From assembly GCA_002390705.1 (NCBI GenBank), contig DGQA01000002.1, positions 85,791 through 149,790 on the forward strand: a stretch of DNA of 64,000 nucleotides. The letters run 5' to 3'. Of this stretch, positions 33,635-41,800 are shown in pieces (positions within the stretch are counted from its first letter, which is position 1; every line of letters begins with the position of its first letter). Made by a program: the position numbers and the translations under genes. The notes beneath the pieces are model-generated. The model saw nothing but the letters and a program-made list of their open reading frames with translations. It was not told where the DNA came from and did no database searches. Source of the DNA: Actinobacteria bacterium UBA4426 (GTDB taxonomy: Bacteria > Actinomycetota > Actinomycetes > S36-B12).

Positions 33635-36136
33635 GTGCACCCAATTCGACGCCTAATCGCAGTTGGGTCAGCGGTCGTCCTTCTGGGATTGGTCATGAGT
33701 CCTAGTGCCTCAGCAGAGGCAAACCCCGAAGCGGTCACAATTACCGGCGGCCCACTCTCAGCAACTGACCCCAATCCTGTGGCTCTCGATGCAGACCTTT
33801 ATCTCCCCAACCAGATGCCCGCCCCCGCCATTGTCTTGGCTCATGGATTTGGTGGTGATAAAACCGGATTAGCAGAACAAGCAGAGGCACTGACCTCAGC
33901 CGGTTTTGTTGTGCTCGCCTATTCGGCACGCGGATTTGGCACGTCAACTGGATTAATATCGGTCAATTCACCCGACTTTGAGGTGGCTGACGCCGCACGG
34001 ATCATCGATTATTTAGCAACCCGGCCTGAGGTCGAACTTGATTCCCCAAATGACCCTGTAGTTGGGTTCGCCGGTGGTTCCTACGGCGGAGCTCTCTCAT
34101 TGTTGATTGCTGGGTACGACAATCGCGTTGACGCACTCGCTTCGGATATCACGTGGAATGACCTGGAAAGCTCCCTCTTTGGACAAAGCATTGACCAGAG
34201 CTCGGAACTGGGTGCCTACAAAGATTTGTGGACCGGGTTCTTTTTCAGTCGCGGGCTGGTCAACAGTGACGGGCAGGTAACTAACTGTGGTCGCTTCAGT
34301 CCAGCGTGGTGTGATGCGTATATTCAATCCGCCCAGAGCGCCACCCTCACTTACGATCACGCCCAACTCATGCGCGCATCTTCACCGCAGTCGATCACGG
34401 ACCAAATCACTGCACCGGCATTAATCACCGGCGGGCAAGCTGACTCGCTCTTCCCATTGGCACAAACGAATGCAAACGCCCAGCAAATTCTGGCTGCGAA
34501 CCCACAAACGCCGGTTGCCGTCATGTGGCACGGAATGGGGCATGATGGCGGAACCAATGAACGTGAGCGCCTTGATCTGGCAATCACGCAATGGTTCACC
34601 CAATACTTGTTTAAGCAGGAAAATGAATCACCCCTTCCCGCATTTGACGTCAGCATTCCGGGCGGGAGTGTCTCAACCCAAAACGCTAGGCCGCAGTCAG
34701 TGAACGCAACCACCAATTTCTATCCGGGGCTTTTTGGTTCTTCCCAACAGAAAATAGTGATGGCCGGTCCAGAGCAAACCATAATTGCGCCCGCAGGTGG
34801 GACCCCCGCCACAATTACCTCGGTTCCTGGCCTCGGTGGGGCATTAGCAGGTCTCGCGGGCAGTTTTGCCACGACGTCTTTCCCGGGGCAAAGTGCCTTT
34901 TTCCAAAGCGCACCGCTGGAGCAAGCCTTGACGGTTGTGGGATCGAGTCAGATCTCGATTGCAATTAGTAGCGACAGGCAAGTCTTAGACGCTGTGCTTT
35001 TTGCGAGCCTTCAAGTTGTGTCGGCCAATGGGAGAACAACGCTGCCCCAGGCGCTTGTCGCACCAATCCGCATTGATCAACTCACAACCACCCCGCAGAA
35101 TCTCACTCTTGACCTCCCGACAATCGTTGCCCCAGTGAGCGCCGGTGACTCACTGCGCGTGGTTATTTCGAGCACGGACATGTCCTACCGTCTACCCACG
35201 GACCAGCGTCTCTACACAATCTCAATGGCCGCACCTGCCGTCAACCTTCCCTTGGTCAGCGAACTTTCCGTGCAAAGCCAAGAGTCCGGTGTGGTGTGGC
35301 TCTTTGTACTCATCCCGGTGGCACTGCTGGTACTTCTCATTCTGTTCATCACGCGAAGCCGGTCAGTTGGTGTACCCGAACCCGTCCAATCTGATGCTGC
35401 TGTACAGATTCCACTTCACGTTTCCGGCTTAAGCAAGACCTACAAGGGTGGCTACCAAGCGGTCAACGATGTGAGTTTCGATGTTCCCGCCGGTGTAGTC
35501 CTTGGACTGCTGGGTCCCAACGGGGCGGGAAAGACCACGACCATGCGCATGATCATGGGTCTCATCTCCCCCACCGAAGGTGAAATTGAACTCTTCGGTG
35601 AGAAAGTCACTTTTGGTGCCCCCGCTTTGCAACAGGTCGGCGCACTAATTGAGGGTCCTGGTTTTCTGCCCCACCTCACCGGGCAAATGAACTTGGAATT
35701 GTACTGGCGCTCTACCGGTCGCCCCGGTGATCCCTTTATTGAGGAAGTACTGGAAATCGCCGACTTGGGGAGCGCACTTGACCGCAAGGTCAAGGCATAT
35801 AGCCAAGGCATGCGCCAACGTCTCGGGATCGCCCAAGCGATGCTGGGCAAACCACACCTGTTAGTTCTCGATGAACCAACGAACGGACTCGATCCGCCCC
35901 AAATCATGGAAATGCGGTCGGTGATGAAAGCTTATGCGGCAACCGGACGCACGGTAATTGTCTCCAGTCACATGCTCAGCGAGGTCGAACAAACATGTTC
36001 CCATGTTGTTGTGATGCATCGCGGTCACTTGATTGCTACCGGTGAAGTGTCCGAACTACTGCGTGATCGAGGCGACGGCAGCCTTGAGGAACTATTCATG
36101 GAAATGATCGGTACCGACCTGACGGTGGGGAAATAA
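33635..36136 (+). CDS. Secreted S15-type peptidase/esterase fused to an ABC ATPase
   Basis: An 833-residue fusion. Residues 1-27 are a signal peptide. About 45-340 is an alpha/beta hydrolase of the Xaa-Pro dipeptidyl-peptidase/CocE family (HGFGGD, nucleophile in GFAGGSYGGA, acid in GGQADSLF, histidine in HGMGHDGG). About 370-545 is the matching jelly-roll domain. One transmembrane helix (about 550-573, WLFVLIPVALLVLLILFIT) is followed by a cytoplasmic ABC ATPase (about 588-820) with Walker A LGPNGAGKTT, signature YSQGMRQRLG, and Walker B LLVLDEPTNGLD. The hydrolase would face outside and the ATPase inside. The next gene, overlapping by 1 bp, is the ABC-2 permease. Confidence 0.88.
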   Translation: MHPIRRLIAVGSAVVLLGLVMSPSASAEANPEAVTITGGPLSATDPNPVALDADLYLPNQMPAPAIVLAHGFGGDKTGLAEQAEALTSAGFVVLAYSARGFGTSTGLISVNSPDFEVADAARIIDYLATRPEVELDSPNDPVVGFAGGSYGGALSLLIAGYDNRVDALASDITWNDLESSLFGQSIDQSSELGAYKDLWTGFFFSRGLVNSDGQVTNCGRFSPAWCDAYIQSAQSATLTYDHAQLMRASSPQSITDQITAPALITGGQADSLFPLAQTNANAQQILAANPQTPVAVMWHGMGHDGGTNERERLDLAITQWFTQYLFKQENESPLPAFDVSIPGGSVSTQNARPQSVNATTNFYPGLFGSSQQKIVMAGPEQTIIAPAGGTPATITSVPGLGGALAGLAGSFATTSFPGQSAFFQSAPLEQALTVVGSSQISIAISSDRQVLDAVLFASLQVVSANGRTTLPQALVAPIRIDQLTTTPQNLTLDLPTIVAPVSAGDSLRVVISSTDMSYRLPTDQRLYTISMAAPAVNLPLVSELSVQSQESGVVWLFVLIPVALLVLLILFITRSRSVGVPEPVQSDAAVQIPLHVSGLSKTYKGGYQAVNDVSFDVPAGVVLGLLGPNGAGKTTTMRMIMGLISPTEGEIELFGEKVTFGAPALQQVGALIEGPGFLPHLTGQMNLELYWRSTGRPGDPFIEEVLEIADLGSALDRKVKAYSQGMRQRLGIAQAMLGKPHLLVLDEPTNGLDPPQIMEMRSVMKAYAATGRTVIVSSHMLSEVEQTCSHVVVMHRGHLIATGEVSELLRDRGDGSLEELFMEMIGTDLTVGK

Positions 36137-36975
36137 TGAAACAACTTGGACATCCGCTACCCATCCGCGTTGAATTTCGCAGACAACTCACTCGTAAGCG
36201 GACCCTTGTCGCTTTCCTGCTTATTGTGGCGCTTCCGCTCATTGTTGTTGCGGCCGTGAAGTTTGGGCCAAGTTCAGATGGAGGTGGTGGCTTTGGTGAT
36301 GGGGATCTTGACCTCGTTGGTTTAGCCACAGCGGGCGGATGGAACTTCGCACTGACCATGGTGTTTTTTGCTTCTGGTTTCCTCCTCTTGATTCTGATCG
36401 CCATGTTTTGCGGTGACACAGTGGCGAGTGAGGCATCTTGGTCCACCCTGCGCTACTTGTTGATCTCTCCCGTGCCTAGGCGTCGCCTACTATTTTCGAA
36501 GCTCACTGTCGCACTTATCCTCTCGGCAATTTCAATTCTGATTCTTATCGTGGTGTCTTATCTAATCGGCTTGATTGCATTCGGTTCTGGGGCTTTGAGC
36601 ACCCCCACCGCTGGACCCTTTACCGAGACCGAAGCGTTCCTGCGAATTTTCGCGATTGGGACCTACGTGTTTCTCTCTTTACTTTTTGCCGCCGGCATCG
36701 CCTTTCTGATGAGCGTAATCACCGATATTCCGCTCGCAGCTGTTGGCACAGCGGTAGTCGTGGTGATCGTGAGCAATATCTTGGGGGCAATTGAGGCATT
36801 GGGTGCTCTGCGTGAATGGCTGCCCACTAATTTCGCTAACGCTTGGATCGGATTCCTCAATGAGGATATTGAGTGGACAGATATCAATCGCGGCATTTCG
36901 TATTCAGTTATTTCTTTCATGATCTTGATCACCATTGCGGTACTCAAGTTTGACCGCAAAGACATTACTTCTTAA
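36136..36975 (+). CDS. ABC-2 type permease
   Basis: A 279-residue membrane protein with about six transmembrane helices (near residues 18-38, 62-92, 108-145, 155-175, 190-215, 250-272), matching an ABC-2 exporter subunit. The segment between the second and third helices, SEASWSTLRYLLISPVPRR, is the typical coupling region. It overlaps the upstream hydrolase-ATPase gene by 1 bp, so the ATPase domain of that fusion is its partner. The transported substrate is not evident. Confidence 0.87.
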   Translation: MKQLGHPLPIRVEFRRQLTRKRTLVAFLLIVALPLIVVAAVKFGPSSDGGGGFGDGDLDLVGLATAGGWNFALTMVFFASGFLLLILIAMFCGDTVASEASWSTLRYLLISPVPRRRLLFSKLTVALILSAISILILIVVSYLIGLIAFGSGALSTPTAGPFTETEAFLRIFAIGTYVFLSLLFAAGIAFLMSVITDIPLAAVGTAVVVVIVSNILGAIEALGALREWLPTNFANAWIGFLNEDIEWTDINRGISYSVISFMILITIAVLKFDRKDITS

Positions 36976-37275
36976 CAGAGGTTCATCCTCACAGGTACCT
37001 GAATTCGGTCACTTTCCTAGCCACAAAATTTGTCGTGAGCCCCACCGCGCTCAGCCTTCCTCACCGTGTAGTTGTCCGCAGTAGCAATGCGGGCAGCATT
37101 TTTAGATTTTTTGACGCGGGGGAACTCATCGCGCATTTCCTATTCTCCGCACAATCAAAGGTCACGGTTTTCACCGCGGTGAGCGCGCTCCTGGACTAGA
37201 ATCATGGGAAAATTTGAACCAATAGCCGACTTGCTATCCCCCAGCAAGACCCATCTCAAAGGAGGAGGCACCGCC
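36976..37275. other. 300-nt intergenic region before the enoyl-CoA hydratase gene
   Basis: No gene is apparent. The distal part carries a TAGAAT -10-like box at 37197-37202 and a 12-bp palindrome at 37171-37182. An in-frame ATG at 37204 could extend the next gene by 24 residues but lacks a ribosome-binding site. Confidence 0.5.
37171..37182. promoter_or_regulatory. 12-bp perfect palindrome, operator candidate
   Basis: TCACCGCGGTGA is its own reverse complement. It ends 14 bp before the TAGAAT box at 37197-37202, thus covering the -35 position of the promoter for the enoyl-CoA hydratase/acyl-CoA ligase pair. A TetR- or GntR-type repressor site would look like this, but no such regulator lies nearby. 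Confidence 0.45.
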
Positions 37276-38064
37276 ATGCAGTTGATTCAGGAAAGGCAGG
37301 AACACGGAATTCTGCGCTTAATGTTGAACGACAATGCCCGACGCAATGCCCTGTCGATGGACATGCTCGGTCAACTCCAAGCGGCACTGGATCAAGCCGG
37401 CAGCGATCCGGCGGTTCGAGTAATCGTGCTCGCGGCAACCGGACCAGCATTTAGTGCCGGCCATGATTTGAAAGAGATGACTCGGGCGCGTGAAACACCC
37501 GACGGTGGAAAGGACTTTTTTGTAGAAACCATGGCGACCTGTGCGCGGGTGATGCAAACGGTCGTGAATCACCCGAAACCAGTAATTGCCGAGATTACCG
37601 GCGTTGCCACGGCGGCTGGCTGCCAGTTGGTCGCGAGTTGTGACCTCGCCTACGCGGCGCCCACCGCGCGGTTTGGCACCCCTGGTGTCAACATTGGGTT
37701 ATTTTGCTCAACCCCGATGGTTGCCCTGTCACGCAATGTGTCCAATAAAAACGCAATGGAAATGCTCCTTTCCGGTGATCTGATCGACGCAGAAACCGCT
37801 GAAACTATTGGCCTGATTAATCGGGTGGTCCCAGAGGAAACGCTGAGTGAATACGCCATGGGTATGGCCGCCAAGATCGCCAGTAAATCAAGTATGACAT
37901 TAACCACGGGTAAGCAAGCGTTCTATCGTCAGCGCGAGATGACACTCGCGCAGGCCTACGAATACACCTCGCAGATCATGGTGGAGAACATGCTCACTCA
38001 CGACGCCGCGGAAGGCATCAATGCCTTTATTGAAAAACGTGCGCCGCAATGGCAGGACCAATGA
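37276..38064 (+). CDS. Enoyl-CoA hydratase/isomerase family protein
   Basis: Crotonase-fold enzyme of 262 residues. I chose the ATG at 37276 because AAAGGAGGAGG lies 6-16 nt upstream. The oxyanion-hole segments are AFSAGHDLKEM (about residue 59) and ITGVATAAGCQLVASCDLAYA (about 105-125). The catalytic glutamates of true hydratases are not obvious: the second oxyanion region reads ATAAGCQ, so it could be a hydratase, isomerase or hydrolase of the family. It overlaps the acyl-CoA ligase gene by 4 bp. Confidence 0.85.
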   Translation: MQLIQERQEHGILRLMLNDNARRNALSMDMLGQLQAALDQAGSDPAVRVIVLAATGPAFSAGHDLKEMTRARETPDGGKDFFVETMATCARVMQTVVNHPKPVIAEITGVATAAGCQLVASCDLAYAAPTARFGTPGVNIGLFCSTPMVALSRNVSNKNAMEMLLSGDLIDAETAETIGLINRVVPEETLSEYAMGMAAKIASKSSMTLTTGKQAFYRQREMTLAQAYEYTSQIMVENMLTHDAAEGINAFIEKRAPQWQDQ

Positions 38065-39740
38065 GCAATCCGTTTAATACTGACTTGGATCGCAATCCAG
38101 CCAATTTCCAACCACTAACCCCATTAACGTTTCTCGAGCGCGCGGCGACGGTAATGCCGGAGCATGTAGCGATCATTCATGGAGCACAACGCATCAGTTA
38201 CGCTCAATTTTATCGGCGTTCCCGCCAGCTCGCCTCAGCTCTTGTGAGCGAAGGGATTGAGCGAGGTGATGCCGTGTCAGTGTTAATGCCCAACGTCCCA
38301 CCCATGCTTGAGGCCCATCATGGCGTACCGATGTCCGGGGCCGTTCTACATGCAATCAACACTCGGCTAGATGCACAGACCATCGCCTTTCAACTGGATC
38401 ATGCCAGCGCTCGCATTCTGATTGTGGATCGAGCATTTGTTCCCTTGGCGGAGGCGGCACTTGCTCTCACTGCAGTTACCCCACTTTTCATCGTCTACAA
38501 CGATCCGGAATTCGCCAGCAAAGAAATAGGCAAGCTTTCATCGGTGGACTACTCTGCATTCGTTGCCCAGGGTGATCCAGATTTTGCTTGGCTGATGCCC
38601 GAGGATGAATGGGATGCCATCTCAATTAGTTACACGTCCGGAACAACCGGTGATCCAAAAGGGGTTGTTTCCCATCATCGGGGTGCATATTTACTCGCCC
38701 AAGGCAACGCGCTCGTTGCCAACCTGCCACGTCACGCAGTTTATTTATGGACATTGCCCATGTTTCACTGCAACGGCTGGGCCTTTCCATGGACGATGGC
38801 GGTGGTGTTTGGCACCCACGTGTGTTTGCGTGAGGTGAGAGTCGAACCTATCTGGCAGGCCCTCGCAGAGCACAAGGTGACCCACCTGTGCGGGGCACCA
38901 CCGGTAATGTCGTTGCTTGTGTCAGCAGCTCCGCAGGTGCAGCGGACGTTAGCGGGGTCCGTCGAATTCTTCACGGCTGCGGCACCACCACCCGAGCGGC
39001 TACTTACCGAGATGGAGACCGCTGGATTTAACATCACGCACCTGTATGGACTCACAGAGACCTATGGCCCGGCAGTGATTAATGAATGGCAGGCCGAGTG
39101 GGATGGACTCGGGCAGGAAGAGCGGACCCACTTTAAGGCACGTCAAGGAGTTCGCTACCTCCCACTTGAAGCACTTGACGTAATGGATCCAGAAACAATG
39201 AAAAGCGTGCCGCACGACGGTGAAACCCTGGGAGAAGTGATGTTCCGCGGCAATGTGGTGATGAAGGGATACTTCCGCAATCGACGAGCAACACAAGAAG
39301 CATTTGCTGGTGGCTGGTTCCACTCTGGCGACCTCGGCGTGATTCATCCAGATGGCTATCTTCAACTGAAAGACCGGTCTAAAGACATTATTATTTCCGG
39401 TGGTGAGAACATCTCTTCGATTGAAATTGAAGATGCCTTATATAAACACCCAGCAGTAGCAGTTGCCGCGGTTGTCGCGATGCCACATGAAAAGTGGGGT
39501 GAAACCCCGTGTGCTTTTATCGAGCTATCACCCCACCACACGGTCACGAATGAGGAGTTGACGCAGCACTGTCGTAACTATTTGGCAGCCTATAAAATTC
39601 CGCGTCAGTTTCTCTTTGAAGAAATTCCACGAACAAGCACTGGAAAGATTCAGAAAAACAAACTACGAGAGCAAATACACTTCGAGAGCAAATACACTTC
39701 GAGAGGCTCACCGCTTGTACCGCAAACGCCCCGTCCCTGA
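38061..39740 (+). CDS. AMP-dependent acyl-CoA synthetase
   Basis: Activates a carboxylic acid to its CoA thioester through an acyl-adenylate; 559 residues from the ATG overlapping the previous stop (ATGA). Motifs are the P-loop SYTSGTTGDPKGVVSHHRG (about 190-208), YGLTETYGP, WFHSGDLGVIHPDGY, LKDRSKDIIISGGENIS (hinge) and the catalytic lysine in RTSTGKIQKNKL near the C-terminus. The final 20 residues are abnormal: a 17-bp tandem duplication at 39667-39700 shifts the frame and the stop falls within the 49-bp repeat at 39719. The core enzyme is intact. Confidence 0.88.
   Translation: MSNPFNTDLDRNPANFQPLTPLTFLERAATVMPEHVAIIHGAQRISYAQFYRRSRQLASALVSEGIERGDAVSVLMPNVPPMLEAHHGVPMSGAVLHAINTRLDAQTIAFQLDHASARILIVDRAFVPLAEAALALTAVTPLFIVYNDPEFASKEIGKLSSVDYSAFVAQGDPDFAWLMPEDEWDAISISYTSGTTGDPKGVVSHHRGAYLLAQGNALVANLPRHAVYLWTLPMFHCNGWAFPWTMAVVFGTHVCLREVRVEPIWQALAEHKVTHLCGAPPVMSLLVSAAPQVQRTLAGSVEFFTAAAPPPERLLTEMETAGFNITHLYGLTETYGPAVINEWQAEWDGLGQEERTHFKARQGVRYLPLEALDVMDPETMKSVPHDGETLGEVMFRGNVVMKGYFRNRRATQEAFAGGWFHSGDLGVIHPDGYLQLKDRSKDIIISGGENISSIEIEDALYKHPAVAVAAVVAMPHEKWGETPCAFIELSPHHTVTNEELTQHCRNYLAAYKIPRQFLFEEIPRTSTGKIQKNKLREQIHFESKYTSRGSPLVPQTPRP
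39667..39700 (+). repeat. 17-bp tandem duplication at the acyl-CoA ligase 3' end
   Basis: GAGAGCAAATACACTTC occurs twice without gap (39667-39683, 39684-39700), followed by GAGAGG. Seventeen is not a multiple of three, so the copy changes the reading frame and C-terminus of the ligase. Confidence 0.92.
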
Positions 39741-39767
39741 GACCGCACTGACCGATTGCAACTGCAC
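39719..39767. repeat. 49-bp direct repeat, left copy
   Basis: Identical over 49 bp to 57242-57290 and in the same orientation, starting ACCGCAAACGCCCCG and ending GATTGCAACTGCAC. Similarity continues for about 17 bp more with scattered mismatches. This copy contains the stop codon of the acyl-CoA ligase. The two copies bracket the 17.5-kb aromatic catabolism region. Confidence 0.95.
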
Positions 39768-39849
39768 AAGCCCATGCCGCCAGCTAGATCCGTTGAGATC
39801 GCCTACATAAAAGCTAAAGGTCCCGGGGAGTCAACAGTGAGGAGCAGTC

Positions 39850-39897
39850 GTGATCACAATCGGTATTGACTCAGGTAAGTGCGCGCATTATGACTGA
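39850..39897 (+). pseudogene. Possible remnant of an IS110-type transposase start
   Basis: GTG at 39850 has GAGGAG five nt upstream and encodes VITIGIDSGKCAHYD before a TGA. IS110-family recombinases typically begin with an IGIDVxKxxH segment holding the first catalytic aspartate. Near the right 49-bp repeat a similar string, GTGCTCACAATCGG, occurs at 57328. The match is short and the assignment is tentative. Confidence 0.25.
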
Positions 39898-39977
39898 GTT
39901 TATTCAAGGTGGAAAAAATTTTTCAACTCGGTCACGCAGACCTCCAGGTTGAGACAATGCTCTCTGATGAAAGTAAG

Positions 39978-40007
39978 GACAGCCTCAAAAACGAGGTTAC
40001 GCTGTCC
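39978..40007. terminator. Hairpin between convergent genes
   Basis: GGACAGC (39978-39984) pairs with GCTGTCC (40001-40007), with inner CCTC/GAGG pairing. It lies between the stop codons of the acyl-CoA ligase and the HAD gene, where a bidirectional terminator is expected. Confidence 0.5.
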
Positions 40008-40046
40008 CCCCAGCGGGCTATTAGTTTTGTAGTCTCCTAAATCGGA

Positions 40047-40691
40047 CTAATTGGTAAGTCCTAGTACTCCACGGGCACGCATGAAACCTTCCTCGGGTGC
40101 ACGCGGGTCCAAGTGAATCGCCAGCATGCCGAGCTCTTCGGCTCCCCTCAAGTTTACGGGTTGGTCGTCAATGAACACGGTATTTTTAACGGGGACACCC
40201 ATTCGTTCGCACATGAGTCGGTAAGCAGCTGGGTCGGGTTTGAGGACGCCGTCTTGGCGGCCGTCCACCATGGCGTCGAACTCGCTAATAATGGTGATCC
40301 CAGCAATCCACTCGGTGCCGTGAAACGAAGTGAGGTCGTTGGTCAACATCCCCACAGGAATTCCGTGAGACTGAGCGTCTCGTAAAAGTTCGCGGGCCAT
40401 AGGCCTCACAAGTTCCGACTCCGGACCTGCATATAGAGCAGCCATGAGTTCTTTCATGGTCATGTTTTTACCCATGAGTTCACTGAAGTGTTCAACTTGC
40501 AATTTCCAATATTCACGTTCGTTAATTATTTCATTTTGAAAGTCTCGCCAATCTGGATCTGCTTCAGGATCAAATGGGCCAGACCATGACAATGATCCAC
40601 GTTTGAGCCCAAGCAGGTCTTCGCCTTGGTGCCTTAGTTCAAATGGGGTGAGCAAGACGGGCCCACCAAAATCGAAAATTAAAGCAGGCAA
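40047..40691 (-). CDS. HAD-family hydrolase (YihX-like)
   Basis: A 214-residue haloacid-dehalogenase-superfamily protein, likely a phosphatase. Motif I is LIFDFGGPVLL (nucleophile D7; the second acid is replaced by glycine, as in the YihX-like group), motif II is MLTND, motif III lysine is LKPDPAAY and motif IV is FIDDQPVN. It is the last gene of the minus-strand catabolic operon, 4 nt after a hydratase gene. A second HAD of the same type ends the plus-strand operon, so the island is framed by two such phosphatases. Dephosphorylation of an aryl phosphate intermediate is possible but unproven. Confidence 0.85.
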   Translation of the reverse strand: MPALIFDFGGPVLLTPFELRHQGEDLLGLKRGSLSWSGPFDPEADPDWRDFQNEIINEREYWKLQVEHFSELMGKNMTMKELMAALYAGPESELVRPMARELLRDAQSHGIPVGMLTNDLTSFHGTEWIAGITIISEFDAMVDGRQDGVLKPDPAAYRLMCERMGVPVKNTVFIDDQPVNLRGAEELGMLAIHLDPRAPEEGFMRARGVLGLTN

Positions 40692-40695
40692 TGGA

Positions 40696-41463
40696 TCACC
40701 TTTCTCGGGAGATTTTAACTCGAAGCGAGCTCGAATCTAGCGCGACCCAGGAATCTTTCATAGTAACCACACATTCAAGCGATTCACCAAGCCCTAACCG
40801 AACGGGCGCACATAATCCTCCTGTCAATATTATGTCGCCAGGTCGCAATTTTTGTGGGGCGTTGTTCAACTCATTCTGCAACCAATGAATGCTGGACTGG
40901 ATATCTAGATCACACGAATGCGGGTCCCACCTCTCGTGCTCATCGTCAGCGAATCCGAACTCCAAAGTGTCCATTGAATGGAGAAGCTCCTTCTGCGTGA
41001 TGCCATCAGCTAATTTGGGTCCGATAACAGCGAAAGAGCTCGAAGAGTGATCCGCCGTGTTATGCGCCCATGTGAAGTCGTAGTCCTTCCACACCGAGTC
41101 AACAATTTCAAGAGAGAGCCAGTAAGAAGCAGGCACAAGATCCTGATCGAGCACCACTGCAATTTCCGGCTCTACCCGAGGGGCTATTACGCGTTCCGGC
41201 AAATCTGCACCACTGGATATAATTGAGTTAGCGAATAAAGGCGCGTAATTCGGTTCCGAGATCCCCATGGCCGCACGCATGACCTGGGAGACATACCCGA
41301 GTTTCCATCCCACAATTTGATCGCCTGCATCAATTCGCTGCAGGGTGTTGATCCACTGAATGTCATACGCTGCGTCTGCCGAAATGTGAACCTTCGCCGA
41401 ACTCAGAGGGGTACCGTGTTTCCGGGCAACCTTGATCAACTCAGCGATCTTTTGAGTTTGCAT
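40696..41463 (-). CDS. 2-keto-4-pentenoate hydratase/4-oxalocrotonate decarboxylase family protein
   Basis: A 255-residue member of the MhpD/DmpE/DmpH family. The metal-binding acids are in PRVEPEIAVVL (about residues 95-105) and LEIVDS (about 124). WKLGYVSQVMRAAMG corresponds to the KLGLTS segment near the active site. It is the most divergent of the three paralogues in the island (the others begin at 50731 and 53506). Since those two fill the DmpE and DmpH slots by position, this copy may act on a different dienoate, for example a substituted ring-cleavage product. Confidence 0.82.
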   Translation of the reverse strand: MQTQKIAELIKVARKHGTPLSSAKVHISADAAYDIQWINTLQRIDAGDQIVGWKLGYVSQVMRAAMGISEPNYAPLFANSIISSGADLPERVIAPRVEPEIAVVLDQDLVPASYWLSLEIVDSVWKDYDFTWAHNTADHSSSSFAVIGPKLADGITQKELLHSMDTLEFGFADDEHERWDPHSCDLDIQSSIHWLQNELNNAPQKLRPGDIILTGGLCAPVRLGLGESLECVVTMKDSWVALDSSSLRVKISRER

Positions 41464-41479
41464 CAGTGCGATCTACAAC

Positions 41480-41800
41480 TTAATGTTCTTCTTCGGTGAT
41501 AGTGACAATGTCGAATCGAGTAATCTCACCAAACCAACCGCAGTCACCACACCAGGTCATAAAGACTCGAAGATCAGCGGCCCAATATTCCGTTGAAATC
41601 CCACCCCCTAGCTCGACATCCGCTGCACACATGGGACAGAACTTGGGCCGATCAAGTAGGTGACGTTCGGCATCAGGGCCAAACCATGAACCCTTTGGCG
41701 GCAGGCGATGCGGGTCTGGCGGCAAAGCGGCCAGATCCGCTTTACGGTCTCCGGGTGACATGGGCGTGTCGGCCACAGGTTGGCCTGAGCGGTCAGGCAC
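41480..41800 (-). CDS. Small zinc-ribbon-like protein next to the Rieske oxygenase
   Basis: A 106-residue protein with two cysteine pairs, FCPMC and WCGDC, spaced about 30 residues apart, the pattern of a zinc ribbon or rubredoxin-like metal knuckle. The GTG at 41800 has GGGGA in place and overlaps the Rieske gene by 8 bp, giving translational coupling; an ATG at 41761 would remove 13 residues. Conserved-looking stretches include PPDPHRLPPKGSWFGPDAERH. I know no function. Tight coupling suggests an accessory role for the oxygenase, for example assembly or electron transfer. Confidence 0.68.
   Translation of the reverse strand: MPDRSGQPVADTPMSPGDRKADLAALPPDPHRLPPKGSWFGPDAERHLLDRPKFCPMCAADVELGGGISTEYWAADLRVFMTWCGDCGWFGEITRFDIVTITEEEH

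Larger units (their letters stand above)
39741..40046. other. Intergenic region with remnant coding start and convergent hairpin
   Basis: This 306-nt gap between convergent genes holds the end of the left 49-bp repeat, a short open frame (39850-39897) preceded by GAGGAG whose 15 residues begin VITIGIDSGKCAH, and a hairpin at 39978-40007. The peptide resembles the IGIDxxKxxH start of IS110-type transposases but stops after 15 codons. Confidence 0.5.
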
